Of a DNA stretch of 64,000 nt, positions 51,448 through 60,131 are shown in pieces. The notes under the pieces were generated by a model that was not told the DNA's origin, made no database searches, and saw only the letters and a program-made list of their open reading frames with translations. The stretch covers positions 18,657 through 82,656 of the forward strand of contig NZ_CADIKL010000039.1 in the NCBI RefSeq assembly GCF_902859945.1, read 5' to 3'. This DNA comes from Paraburkholderia caffeinitolerans. GTDB taxonomy: Bacteria; Pseudomonadota; Gammaproteobacteria; Burkholderiales; Burkholderiaceae. Numbering within the stretch: the first letter of the stretch is position 1; every line of letters begins with the position of its first letter. Made by a program: the position numbers and the translations under genes.

Positions 51448-52112
51448 GAGCTTATGCCGTTGCCGCGCACGCGGGTCATCCGGCGCGGCGCTACGCCGGT
51501 ATCGGCCTGGTCGTGCTGCTGCATGCGGTCTTCCTGTGGGCGCTCACGAACGGGCTGGCCACGAAGGTCGTGCAGATCATTCAAAAGCCCGTGGAGGTGC
51601 GGATCATCGAGCCCATTGAGCACATTAAGCCGCCCCCGCCGCCCCCCGTGCCCGTGGTCAAGCTCGCGCCGCCCAAGGCCGTGCCGCCGCCGCCGCGTCC
51701 GTTCGTGCCGCGTCCCGAGGTGGCCGTGACGCCGCCGCCCGCGCCGGTCATCGCGCATCAGTCCGTACCGGTGCCGACACCCGTCGCGCCTCCGCCTGCG
51801 CCACCCGCGCCGATTGAGGCACCCGCGCCAGCGAAACCGGTGAGCCACGAAGCGGGTGTGGCGTGCCCGAACTCGGACGCGGTGCGCCGTTCGATGGTTT
51901 ATCCGCAGGACGCTCAGGACAACGATATTACGGGCGAAGTGCTGGTTTCCTTCGTGGTGGACACGCAAGGTCGCGTGACCGACGAGAAGATCGAGCGTGC
52001 CGCCGACCCGATTCTCAACCGCGCCGCGCTCAACACCGTGAAGAAATTCAACTGTATTTCGCAAGGCGAGCCGGTGCGCGTGCGGGTTCCGTTTTCATTC
52101 AATCTTAATTGA
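51444..52112 (+). CDS. tonB: Energy transducer TonB
   Basis: A 222-residue protein: one N-terminal membrane helix (IGLVVLLHAVFLWAL, with the functional His), a proline-rich spacer of about 85 residues (from HIKPPPPPPVPVVK onward), and the C-terminal TonB domain (YPQDAQDNDITGEVLVSFVV, DTQGRVTDEKIERA). TonB spans the periplasm to transmit proton-motive force to outer-membrane receptors. It begins a four-gene unit with exbB and two exbD genes directly downstream of the sulfate-ester genes, and the receptor at 44653 is the nearest client. Confidence 0.93.
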   Translation: MRAYAVAAHAGHPARRYAGIGLVVLLHAVFLWALTNGLATKVVQIIQKPVEVRIIEPIEHIKPPPPPPVPVVKLAPPKAVPPPPRPFVPRPEVAVTPPPAPVIAHQSVPVPTPVAPPPAPPAPIEAPAPAKPVSHEAGVACPNSDAVRRSMVYPQDAQDNDITGEVLVSFVVDTQGRVTDEKIERAADPILNRAALNTVKKFNCISQGEPVRVRVPFSFNLN

Positions 52113-52132
52113 GTCAACCGAGGGCAGCATCC

Positions 52133-52933
52133 ATGAAGAAGTCTTCTCTTGCCAAAGCCGCAGCCGGTGTTCTGATCCCGGCCGCATTCGCCAGCGCATT
52201 GCTCGCGCCGGTTGGCGCGTGGGCCGACACGGGCGCACCGGTCGAAACCGTGAACCCATATGGTCTTGGCGCGCTGTGGGCCAATGGCGATTTCGTCGCC
52301 CGTTTCGTGTTGTTCGTGCTCGTGGCGATGTCGATGGGCAGCTGGTACATCATGATCACCAAGTTCCTCGAACAGGCCCGCGCGGGCCGCCGCGCGAAAT
52401 CGGCGGACGAGCAGCTTTGGAGCGCGCCGTCGCTGGCCGTCGGCGTGAGCGAGCTCGACAACCATTCACCGTTCCGCTTCATCGCCGAGACCGGCATCGA
52501 GGCCGCCGATCGTCACGACGAGGCGCTTCTCGAACAGGTCGATCGCAACACGTGGATCCAGGTGTCGATCGACCGCTCCACCGCGAATGTCTCGAACCGG
52601 CTCCAGGACGGTCTCGCGTTCCTCGCGACGGTGGGCTCCACCGCACCTTTCGTCGGTCTGTTCGGCACCGTCTGGGGCATCTATCACGCGTTGACGGCCA
52701 TCGGCATCGCGGGACAGGCGTCGATCGACAAGGTGGCCGGTCCGGTGGGCGAGGCGCTGATCATGACCGCCATCGGCCTGGCCGTGGCGGTGCCCGCGGT
52801 GCTCGGCTACAACTTCCTCGTGCGCCGGAACAAGTCGCTGATGGAGCGCGTGTGGGCATTCGGCGCGCAACTGCACACGGTGCTGCTTTCGGCCCGCAAG
52901 CGTCCCGTGCGCGCGGTCGTCAACGGGAATTGA
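52133..52933 (+). CDS. exbB: TonB-system proton channel ExbB
   Basis: A 266-residue MotA/TolQ/ExbB proton-channel protein. An N-terminal signal-like segment (ending GAWA) precedes the first membrane helix (FVARFVLFVLVAMSMGSWYI); helices 2 and 3 carry FLATVGSTAPFVGLFGTVWG and EALIMTAIGLAVAVPAVLGYN. ExbB pentamers with ExbD convert proton flow into TonB motion. ATG 52133 has GAGGG upstream; a TTG/ATG-less extension to 52109 overlaps tonB. It is placed between tonB and two exbD genes. Confidence 0.93.
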   Translation: MKKSSLAKAAAGVLIPAAFASALLAPVGAWADTGAPVETVNPYGLGALWANGDFVARFVLFVLVAMSMGSWYIMITKFLEQARAGRRAKSADEQLWSAPSLAVGVSELDNHSPFRFIAETGIEAADRHDEALLEQVDRNTWIQVSIDRSTANVSNRLQDGLAFLATVGSTAPFVGLFGTVWGIYHALTAIGIAGQASIDKVAGPVGEALIMTAIGLAVAVPAVLGYNFLVRRNKSLMERVWAFGAQLHTVLLSARKRPVRAVVNGN

Positions 52934-52957
52934 GGGCGACGCCGCCGGAGCGAAATC

Positions 52958-53380
52958 ATGGGCATGAACGTAAGGCAGAACGGCGCCGAAGACGAGGTCA
53001 TCGCGGCGATCAACACCACGCCGCTCGTGGACGTGATGTTGGTGTTGCTGATCATCTTTCTGATCACGATTCCAGTCGTCACGCACACGGTGCCGGTGCA
53101 ATTGCCGAAGGAAACGGTCGGTCCGCTGCAAACGAAGCCGGACGCCATCGAGCTTGCGGTGGACAAGGACGGCAAGCTCTTCTGGGGCGAGCAGCCGGTC
53201 GAGCGGGCGGCGCTGCTGGAGCGCTTGAAGAGCGTGTCGCAGAAGGCGCCGCAACCGGAGATTCATGTGCGCGGCGACCAGACGACACCGTATGAATTCA
53301 TCGGTCGCGTGGTGACCGCGTGCGAGCGCGCGGGCATCGCGAAGGTGTCGTTCATCACGCAGCCGCCCGCGCGCGGCTAG
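52958..53380 (+). CDS. exbD: TonB-system protein ExbD, copy 1
   Basis: A 140-residue ExbD/TolR protein. A short cytoplasmic stretch is followed by one membrane helix with the essential Asp (INTTPLVDVMLVLLIIFLIT) and a periplasmic domain with the typical ELAVDKDGKLFWGEQPVE and EIHVRGDQTTPYE. It assembles with ExbB. A GCCGGAGCG site precedes the ATG by a few bases. Two exbD genes in tandem occur in several proteobacterial TonB clusters. Confidence 0.92.
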   Translation: MGMNVRQNGAEDEVIAAINTTPLVDVMLVLLIIFLITIPVVTHTVPVQLPKETVGPLQTKPDAIELAVDKDGKLFWGEQPVERAALLERLKSVSQKAPQPEIHVRGDQTTPYEFIGRVVTACERAGIAKVSFITQPPARG

Positions 53381-53404
53381 CGGCTAAAGTTAGCAGGAGG
53401 ACTA

Positions 53405-53833
53405 ATGGGTATGAACGTATCGCCGGCGGGCGCGGGCAGCGAGCCCGACGTGCTCGTCGACATCAACACGACGCCGCTGATCGACGTGATGCTGGTGCTG
53501 CTCATCATGCTGATCATCACGATCCCGATCCAGATGCACGCGGTCAAGATGGATCTGCCGGTGGGAAACCCGCCGCCCGCAGCGCAGCCGCGGGTCGTGC
53601 AGATCAATGTGGGATCCGACGGGGCGTTGACCTGGAACGGCGCACCGGTTGCGGGGCGCGACGACCTCGAACGCCATATGGCGCAAGTGGCGGCGCAGTC
53701 CGAGCAGCCGGAGATTCACCTGCTGCCGGACAAGCGCTCGCCGTATAGCGCCGTGGCCGGAGTGCTCGCCGCGGCCCAGCGCGAAGGCGCGACCAAAATC
53801 GGGCTCGTGGGCAACGAGCAGTACGTGCAATAA
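53405..53833 (+). CDS. exbD: TonB-system protein ExbD, copy 2
   Basis: A 142-residue paralogue of the preceding ExbD; both start with MGMNV. The membrane helix holds the conserved Asp (INTTPLIDVMLVLLIMLIIT), and the periplasmic part has VVQINVGSDGALTWNG and EIHLLPDKRSPY. AGGAGG lies directly upstream. Two non-identical ExbD chains could form heterodimers in the ExbB channel. It is the last gene of the module and ends 18 bases before the convergent PLP-enzyme gene. Confidence 0.92.
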   Translation: MGMNVSPAGAGSEPDVLVDINTTPLIDVMLVLLIMLIITIPIQMHAVKMDLPVGNPPPAAQPRVVQINVGSDGALTWNGAPVAGRDDLERHMAQVAAQSEQPEIHLLPDKRSPYSAVAGVLAAAQREGATKIGLVGNEQYVQ

Positions 53834-53851
53834 CCGCTGCCTCCGCCGGCC

Positions 53852-55093
53852 TTACGCCGCGAGCTTCAACGCTTGCGAGAAGTCCGCGATCAGGTCGTCG
53901 ATATCCTCGATGCCCGCCGAAAGCCGCAGCATGCCGTCGGAAATGCCCATCTCCTTGCGCGTTTGCGCACCGGCTTCGAAGAAGATCGTCGGCGCAACGG
54001 GGATGATCAGCGTGCGCGTATCGGCGAGGCCGGTCGCCTTGATCGGCAGTTGAAGCGCATTGACCACGTCGATCATGCGCTCCGCGTTCAGCAATTCGAA
54101 CGACAGCAGCCACGACGCGCCCTTGAACAGCGCCTGCGCGATCTCGTACTGCGGGTGGCTCTTCAGGCCCGGATAGAACACCTTGCCGATGGCCTCGTGC
54201 CCTTCCAGAAACTGCGCGAGCGCGAGCGCGTTGGCGCTGCTCTGCTTCACGCGCAGCGCGAGCGTTTCCGCGCCCATTGCGATCGAATGCGCCTGCTCGG
54301 ACGACAGTGATGCGCCCATGTCGCGCAGGCCCTTCTTGCGGATCTGCAACAGCCCCTGTTCCTTTGCCGCCGAACGCCGATAGTCGTCGGCGATGTTCGG
54401 GTAGGCGCTCCAGTCGAACAGGCCCGTATCGGTTACCGCGCCGCCGAGCGCCGCGCCGTGGCCCGCGATCGTCTTCGTCAGCGAATTGATGACGAGGCTC
54501 GCGCCCACCGCCTTCGGCTTGAACAGGGCGGGCGAGGTGATGGTGTTGTCGACGACATACGCGAGGCCGTGCTCGCGGCACACGTTGCCGATGCCCTGGA
54601 GGTCGGGAATCTGCGTGCCCGGATTCGCGATGGTCTCGACGAACACCATGCGCGTATTGGGGCGGATCGCGTCCTTTACGTTTTTGGCGTCGCAGGCGTC
54701 GACGGTCGTGACTTCGACGCCGAGCGTGCGCAAGGTGCCGAACAGGCTGTTGGTATTGCCGAATACATAACGGCTGGAGATCAGATGATCGCCCGCGCGC
54801 AGGAGCGTGAGGAACGTGGCCGTGATCGCCGCCATGCCGGTGCTGAAGCAGATCGTGCCGACGCCTTCTTCCAGGCTCGTGATCTTGCGCTCGAGCGCCG
54901 CCGTCGTGGGCGTGCCCTGGCGCGCGTAGTTGAAGCCGCCCTTTTTCGTGCCCTGGAACACGCCGATCAGATCCTCGACGCGCTCGAAACCGTATTGCAC
55001 AGACGTATGAATCGGCTGCCGCACGCCGCCGTGCTCGGTGCCGCCGATTCTGTCGCCGTGAACGATGCTCGTGGTGAAGCCTTGCTTGCTCAT
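53852..55093 (-). CDS. Cystathionine gamma-synthase/O-acetylhomoserine sulfhydrylase-family PLP enzyme
   Basis: A 413-residue enzyme of the Cys/Met-metabolism PLP family. The cofactor Lys lies in NSLTKTIAGHG, PLP contacts in STGMAAITATFLTLLRAGDH and VVDNTITSPALF, and GLADTRTLIIPVAPT corresponds to the C-terminal substrate region. Members make cystathionine, homocysteine or related thioethers from activated homoserine, or cleave them. Which reaction applies here cannot be fixed by eye. Its position between a sulfate-release system and an amino-acid ABC transporter is consistent with sulfur assimilation. It is convergent with exbD and divergent from the binding-protein gene. Confidence 0.87.
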   Translation of the reverse strand: MSKQGFTTSIVHGDRIGGTEHGGVRQPIHTSVQYGFERVEDLIGVFQGTKKGGFNYARQGTPTTAALERKITSLEEGVGTICFSTGMAAITATFLTLLRAGDHLISSRYVFGNTNSLFGTLRTLGVEVTTVDACDAKNVKDAIRPNTRMVFVETIANPGTQIPDLQGIGNVCREHGLAYVVDNTITSPALFKPKAVGASLVINSLTKTIAGHGAALGGAVTDTGLFDWSAYPNIADDYRRSAAKEQGLLQIRKKGLRDMGASLSSEQAHSIAMGAETLALRVKQSSANALALAQFLEGHEAIGKVFYPGLKSHPQYEIAQALFKGASWLLSFELLNAERMIDVVNALQLPIKATGLADTRTLIIPVAPTIFFEAGAQTRKEMGISDGMLRLSAGIEDIDDLIADFSQALKLAA

Positions 55094-55288
55094 TGCTTGT
55101 CCGCCTTTCGAGTCGATTACTTCCGGTGGATTATTTCAGGTCGCCCATCGCGCGCGAAATCGCCAGCAGCGCTATCGATCTGAAAAATGATTGATTCTCT
55201 CACGACGGCCGCTTCGTTAGGCTGTGTGCTTCGCCAGCGCGGATATCCAGTAACCGCGCACAGGCACGACAACGAGGGAGTCTCGACA

Positions 55289-56122
55289 ATGAAAAACAGC
55301 ATCCGGGGCGCAGTGCCCGCCGCACTGTTGACGGCGCTTCTGGCCGTGGCATCGACCGCCGCGCACGCGGACCGTCTCGACGACATCAAGCGGGCCGGCG
55401 TCTTGCGCGTGGCCGCATTCGACAGCAATCCGCCGTTCGGTTTCGTCGATCCGAAGAACAATCAGATCGTCGGGCTGGACGTGGATTATGCGAACGCGGT
55501 GGCGAAGCGCCTTGGCGTGAAGCTCGAAATCCAGCCGACCAATCCCGCCAACCGGATTGCGCTTCTGAAGTCGGGAAAGGTCGATCTGGTCTTCGCCAAC
55601 TTCACAATTACCGACGAGCGAAAGAAGGAAGTGGATTTCAGCACACCTTACTTTGCTTCGGGCACGCAGTTCATCGCGAAGAAGAGCGTGTTGAAGTCGC
55701 CGGAGCAATTGAACAGCTTGCGCATTGGCGCGGATAAAGGCACGACCAACGAGCAGCAGGTGCGCGCGAAATTTCCGAACGCGACCATCGTTGCCTACGA
55801 CGACACGCCTTTCGCGTTCGCGGCGCTGCGCACGGGCAACGTGCAGGCGATTACCCAGGACGGCCCGAAGCTGGTCGCGCTGCTGGCGCGCGCGCCGGAC
55901 AAGGCGAATTACGAAATTTCCGCGTTCACGATTTCGAACGACTACGAGGGCGTTGGCGTGCCGAAGGGCGAGACGCGTTTGCTTGAGGCGGTGAACGGCA
56001 CGCTGACGAATCTGGAAGCCGATGGCGAAGCTGCGCGCATCTATGACCGCTGGTTCGGCCCGAAGAGCGAAGCTCCGCTGCCGCGCCTTTTCAAAATCGG
56101 CGATCCGCAAAAGAACGGCTGA
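55289..56122 (+). CDS. Polar amino-acid ABC transporter binding protein
   Basis: A 277-residue periplasmic protein with a signal peptide (about 1-27, ending AHA-DRL). The family 3 fold shows AGVLRVAAFDSNPPFGFVD, QIVGLDVDYANAVAKRLGV, LLKSGKVDLVFANFTITDER and LRIGADKGTTNEQQVRAKF. This resembles cystine, lysine/arginine/ornithine or glutamine binding proteins; the ligand is not determined. GAGGGAG precedes ATG 55289. Two permease genes follow within 12 bases, forming an operon, but no ATPase gene is present. Confidence 0.88.
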   Translation: MKNSIRGAVPAALLTALLAVASTAAHADRLDDIKRAGVLRVAAFDSNPPFGFVDPKNNQIVGLDVDYANAVAKRLGVKLEIQPTNPANRIALLKSGKVDLVFANFTITDERKKEVDFSTPYFASGTQFIAKKSVLKSPEQLNSLRIGADKGTTNEQQVRAKFPNATIVAYDDTPFAFAALRTGNVQAITQDGPKLVALLARAPDKANYEISAFTISNDYEGVGVPKGETRLLEAVNGTLTNLEADGEAARIYDRWFGPKSEAPLPRLFKIGDPQKNG

Positions 56123-56133
56123 ACGCACAACTC

Positions 56134-56865
56134 ATGCATGACTGGCTTGAACCGAAGTATTTCGCGTGGCTCGAACAGGGCTTCTTCATCACGCTGATGC
56201 TGTCCGCCTGCGCGGCGTCGTGCGCGACGCCGCTGGGCTTTCTGCTCGCGGTTGGGCGCACGGCACGCAACGGCGCGATTGCGCGTGCAGCGGCGCTTTA
56301 CGTGTTCGTGTTCCGCAATTCGCCGCTGCTCGTGCAACTGCTGTTCTGGTATTTCGGCGCGGCGGTCGTGATGCCTTCAAGCTGGATGGAATGGCTCAAC
56401 ACGCCGCATGTGGCGATGCTTGGCCCAGTCACGCTGTGCTGGCCGAGCTTCGAGTTGTTCGCCGGTTGGCTTGGACTGACCTGCTACACGACGGCGTTCA
56501 TCGGCGAAGAGTTTTTGGCCGGCCTGCGTGGCGTGAGCATTGCACAGTGGCACGCGGCCGAAGCGCTGGGCATGAGCCGTTACGCGACGCTGCGCCATGT
56601 GATCCTGCCGCAGACGTTGCGCATTGCCACGCCGCCACTCGCTGGCCAATACATGAACGTGATAAAGAATTCGTCGCTGACGATGGCGATAGGCGTTGGG
56701 GAACTATCGTATATGTCGCGACAGGTCGATACGGAAAGCTTCAGGACCTTCGAGGCATTCGGCACGGCCACGCTGTTTTATGTGCTGGCCATCGCGGTCA
56801 TCGAGGTCGCGCTGGTGCTGCGGCAACGCTCCGGCTTGCGCGGATTGCAGCGAGGCCGCGCGTGA
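56134..56865 (+). CDS. Polar amino-acid ABC transporter permease 1
   Basis: A 243-residue membrane protein of the HisM/GlnP type: about five helices, the family N-terminal fold (WLEQGFFITLMLSACAASCA), FRNSPLLVQLLFWYFG and the ATPase-contact loop EALGMSRYATLRHVILPQTL. It begins 11 bases after the binding-protein gene and its stop overlaps the next permease start (GTGA). The two permeases would form the transport channel for the ligand of the protein at 55289. Confidence 0.9.
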   Translation: MHDWLEPKYFAWLEQGFFITLMLSACAASCATPLGFLLAVGRTARNGAIARAAALYVFVFRNSPLLVQLLFWYFGAAVVMPSSWMEWLNTPHVAMLGPVTLCWPSFELFAGWLGLTCYTTAFIGEEFLAGLRGVSIAQWHAAEALGMSRYATLRHVILPQTLRIATPPLAGQYMNVIKNSSLTMAIGVGELSYMSRQVDTESFRTFEAFGTATLFYVLAIAVIEVALVLRQRSGLRGLQRGRA

Positions 56866-57581
56866 ACGGATTCGAATGGCTTCCCACACTGCGTTATCTG
56901 CTGCTCGGGGCGTTTCCGGCTGGGCCGCTCGGCGGCGTGGCGCTGACGATCGCGCTCTCGGTGGTGTCGGCGCTGCTCGCGGCGCTGCTCGGTCTCGCGG
57001 GCGGCATCGCGCTCGCCATGACGCGCGGCATCGTGCGTCTCGCGCTGACCGCGGTGGTGGGGTTCTTCCGCGCGATACCCGTGCTGATGCTGATTTTCTG
57101 GACCTTCTTCCTGATGCCGGTCCTGTTGCACGTCGACGTTCCGGGCCTCGCCACCGTCGTGTGCGCGCTGGCGCTGATCGGCGGCGCGTATCTCTCGCAA
57201 TCGGTTTACGCCGGCATCGCGTCGATTGGCGAGGGGCAGCGGCAGGCCGCGCTGTCGCTCGGCTTGACGCGCTGGCAGGCGCTGCGCGACGTGATCCTGC
57301 CGCAAGCCGTGCGGGTGATGATGCCGTCGTTCGTCAATCAGTGGGTGGCGTTGATCAAGGATACGTCGCTGGCTTATATCGTCGGCGTGCCGGAATTCAC
57401 GTTTCTCGCCAATCAACTGAACAATCGTCTGCTGGTGTACCCGGCGCAGATCTTCCTGTGCGTTGGGCTTCTTTATCTGCTGCTGTGCGGTGCGCTGCAG
57501 TGGACGGCGCATGCGCTGCTTGCGCGTCGGGGCCGGCCTGAGTGGCCTTATAAAATCTTGATAACTGGCTATCGGAGATAA
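56862..57581 (+). CDS. Polar amino-acid ABC transporter permease 2
   Basis: A 239-residue HisM/GlnP-type permease, heterodimer partner of the preceding one. FFRAIPVLMLIFWTFF and the contact loop LSLGLTRWQALRDVILPQAV are visible, plus five hydrophobic segments. GTG 56862 overlaps the previous stop by four bases, implying translational coupling; frames reaching further upstream lie wholly inside permease 1. The usual third element, the ATPase, does not follow; instead a phosphotransferase gene starts 90 bases on. Confidence 0.9.
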   Translation: MNGFEWLPTLRYLLLGAFPAGPLGGVALTIALSVVSALLAALLGLAGGIALAMTRGIVRLALTAVVGFFRAIPVLMLIFWTFFLMPVLLHVDVPGLATVVCALALIGGAYLSQSVYAGIASIGEGQRQAALSLGLTRWQALRDVILPQAVRVMMPSFVNQWVALIKDTSLAYIVGVPEFTFLANQLNNRLLVYPAQIFLCVGLLYLLLCGALQWTAHALLARRGRPEWPYKILITGYRR

Positions 57582-57671
57582 AGCCGTTAATCCCTATAGT
57601 GAGGCTCTCGGCGATCAAGAATGGGCCTGGAATGACGCGGTTATCCACGATACCAACAACGCAGCGGCGGC

Positions 57672-58778
57672 ATGGACCGCCAGGCAGGTGCGCTCATGCA
57701 TGAAGCCGCCTGCCAATTCGACAATGACGCGCTGTTTGGCGCATCGACCACGCGTCTGAATGCAGACGAGGCCCGTGCGCTGGCGGCCGAAGCGTTCGGC
57801 GTAGACGGCCGAGTGAGTCCGCTCAACAGCGAGCGCGACCAGAATTTCCGCGTGGATGGCGACGATGGCGCATCTTGGGTGCTCAAGATTTCGCACCCTG
57901 CGGAAGATCCCGACGTCACCGATTTCCAGACCCAGGTGCAACTGCGCCTCATGAATGCGCCCAGCGGGCTTCCCGTTCCGCATTTGCTGCCTGACCGCGC
58001 CGGAAATTACATTCATTGGCATCGCGCGCCAGGCGCGGAGCAACGCCAGGCCGTGCGCCTCAATACGTTCTTGCCCGGCGTGCCGCTCTACACGGTCGAG
58101 CGCTCGTGCGCGCAACGCCGCGCACTCGGCAGCACGCTCGGCCAATTCGATCAGGCTTTGGTGGGCTTCACGCACGATCAGGCGGGCCATCATCTGCTGT
58201 GGGACATGCAGCGCTTGGCGCTTTTGCGCCCGCTCATGCGTCATATCGACGATGAAGCACGCCGCGGACTTGCCGGACGCGCGCTCGATCGCTTCGAGTC
58301 GTGGACGGTGCCGCGCGTCGCGGGCCTGCGCCGCCAGGTGATCCACAACGATCTCAATGCGCACAACGTGCTCGTCGATGCGGCGAATACCGACGACGTG
58401 ATCGGCATTCTCGATTTCGGCGATATGGTCGAAGCTCCGCTCGTCAACGATGTGGCGGTGGCAGCGGCCTATCAGCTTGCCGATGCGCCAAATCCGCTGA
58501 CTTCGGCGCTCGATTTCATCACTGCCTATCACGCTGTCAATTCGCTGACCGATGCGGAGCAGTGGGTGCTGCCGGAGCTGATCGTCGCGCGGCTGCTCGT
58601 GACGGTGCTGATCACAGGCTGGCGAGCGAAGCAGCATCCCGAGAATAGCGCCTATATCCTGCGCAATAACGCGCTCTCGTGGCAGGGACTCGAACGCTTC
58701 GACGCGCTTGCCGAAGGTCAGGCTCAGGAGATTGTTTTCAACGCGCTCAAGCGGTCGAACGGGAGCACCCATGAGTAA
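57672..58778 (+). CDS. APH-family phosphotransferase, hydroxylysine-kinase-like
   Basis: A 368-residue kinase of the aminoglycoside/choline kinase fold. Nucleotide-binding and catalytic motifs are LNSERDQNFRV, WVLKISHP, the Brenner motif VIHNDLNAHNVLV and the metal-binding ILDFGDMVEAPLVND. It resembles hydroxylysine kinase (AGPHD1). Its stop overlaps the next gene, a class III aminotransferase, by eight bases; in animals hydroxylysine kinase acts with a PLP phospho-lyase of that class. The pair may phosphorylate an amino alcohol and then eliminate phosphate. The start may instead be ATG 57696, which has AGGTG upstream. Confidence 0.85.
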   Translation: MDRQAGALMHEAACQFDNDALFGASTTRLNADEARALAAEAFGVDGRVSPLNSERDQNFRVDGDDGASWVLKISHPAEDPDVTDFQTQVQLRLMNAPSGLPVPHLLPDRAGNYIHWHRAPGAEQRQAVRLNTFLPGVPLYTVERSCAQRRALGSTLGQFDQALVGFTHDQAGHHLLWDMQRLALLRPLMRHIDDEARRGLAGRALDRFESWTVPRVAGLRRQVIHNDLNAHNVLVDAANTDDVIGILDFGDMVEAPLVNDVAVAAAYQLADAPNPLTSALDFITAYHAVNSLTDAEQWVLPELIVARLLVTVLITGWRAKQHPENSAYILRNNALSWQGLERFDALAEGQAQEIVFNALKRSNGSTHE

Positions 58779-60108
58779 AGATCCGGCCATGCTCAACGCC
58801 TTCAATCCGGACGCATCGCACGCATTGAGCGATCACGGGCGGGCGCTCGTTGAGAAACGCACACGCCTGCTCGGCCCCGCGTACCGCTTGTTTTATGAGG
58901 AGCCGCTGCATATCGTGCGCGGCGAGGGCGTGTGGCTTTACGACGAAGCAGGGCGTGCCTATCTCGACGCGTACAACAACGTTGCCTCGGTCGGCCATTG
59001 CCGTCCTGAAGTCGTTGCGGCCATCGCGCATCAGGCGGGCGTGCTCAATACGCATACGCGCTACCTCAATGAAGGAATCCTGAACTACGCGGAGCGGCTG
59101 CTCGCGACGTTTCCGCGCGAACTCTCGCAGGTGATGTTCGCGTGCACGGGCAGTGAAGCCAATGACCTCGCGCTGCGCGTCGCCAGGCGTCATACGGGCG
59201 GCACCGGCATCATCGTGACCGAGCTTGCCTATCACGGCGTGACGGCCACGGTCGCGGAGATGTCGCCGTCGTTGGGCAGCGCGGTGCCGCTCGGGTCCCA
59301 CGTGCGCACGGTGTTGCCGCCCGACGGCTATCGCGGCGGGCGCAACGGTGAAGCCGACATAGGCGCGGCGTTCGCGCGCGAGGTGCAGCGCGCGATCGAC
59401 GACATGCTTCGGCACGGCGTCAAACCCGCAGCGCTGATCGTCGATACGGTGTTCTCCAGTGATGGTGTGTTCACCGATCCGCCGGGCTTTCTGCGCGAAG
59501 CCGTCGAGACTGCGCGCCGCGCGGGTGCGCTCTTTATCGCCGATGAAGTGCAGGCGGGCTTCGGGCGCACGGGGTCGAAGATGTGGGGCTTCGAGCGTCA
59601 TGGCGTCATTCCCGACATCGTCACGATGGGCAAGCCCATGGGCAACGGTCATCCCGTTTCCGCCATGGTGGCCAAGCCCGACGTGATCGAACAGTTTGGC
59701 CGCGAGGCGCGCTACTTCAATACGTTCGGCGGGAATCCCGTTTCGTGCGCGGCCGCAATGGCAACGCTCGACGTTATTCAGCGCGATGGCCTCCAGCAGA
59801 ATGCCGCGAAGATCGGCACGCAGATTCGCGACGGCTTTCGAGCGCTTGCGGAGCGCCACAATATCGTCGGCGATGTGCGGGGCGATGGTCTGTTCATCGG
59901 CGTCGAACTCGTGCGCGACCGCGCCACGAAGGAGCCGGCGACGCAGGAGACCGCATACGTCGTCAATGAAATGCGACGAAACGGAGTGCTAATCAGTTCG
60001 ACGGGAATTCGCGGCAACACGCTAAAGATCCGCCCGCTACTGCCGTTTACAGCGGAGAACGCAAACTTGTTGGTGGACGCGGCGGGCGAAGCATTGCGCA
60101 CGCTTTGA
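58771..60108 (+). CDS. Class III PLP aminotransferase/phospho-lyase
   Basis: A 445-residue fold-type I enzyme. The substrate side shows YDEAGRAYLDAYNNVASVGH, PLP contacts CTGSEANDLALRVAR and IADEVQAGFGRTG, and the cofactor Lys in MGKPMGNGHPVSAMV. LYDEAGRAYLDAYNNV, with Asn-Asn-Val in place of the usual Ser/Gly, is characteristic of the ethanolamine-phosphate/phosphohydroxylysine phospho-lyase branch (AGXT2L). The overlap with the phosphotransferase gene supports a kinase-lyase pair that yields a carbonyl product, ammonia and phosphate. Transamination remains an alternative. Confidence 0.87.
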   Translation: MSKDPAMLNAFNPDASHALSDHGRALVEKRTRLLGPAYRLFYEEPLHIVRGEGVWLYDEAGRAYLDAYNNVASVGHCRPEVVAAIAHQAGVLNTHTRYLNEGILNYAERLLATFPRELSQVMFACTGSEANDLALRVARRHTGGTGIIVTELAYHGVTATVAEMSPSLGSAVPLGSHVRTVLPPDGYRGGRNGEADIGAAFAREVQRAIDDMLRHGVKPAALIVDTVFSSDGVFTDPPGFLREAVETARRAGALFIADEVQAGFGRTGSKMWGFERHGVIPDIVTMGKPMGNGHPVSAMVAKPDVIEQFGREARYFNTFGGNPVSCAAAMATLDVIQRDGLQQNAAKIGTQIRDGFRALAERHNIVGDVRGDGLFIGVELVRDRATKEPATQETAYVVNEMRRNGVLISSTGIRGNTLKIRPLLPFTAENANLLVDAAGEALRTL

Positions 60109-60131
60109 TCGCGCAGTGCGTCTTTAGGTGA

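Noticed and set aside
57672..58778. An aminoglycoside resistance kinase
   Set aside because: The fold is shared, but the overlap with a class III PLP gene and the sequence favour a metabolic kinase of hydroxylysine-kinase type.
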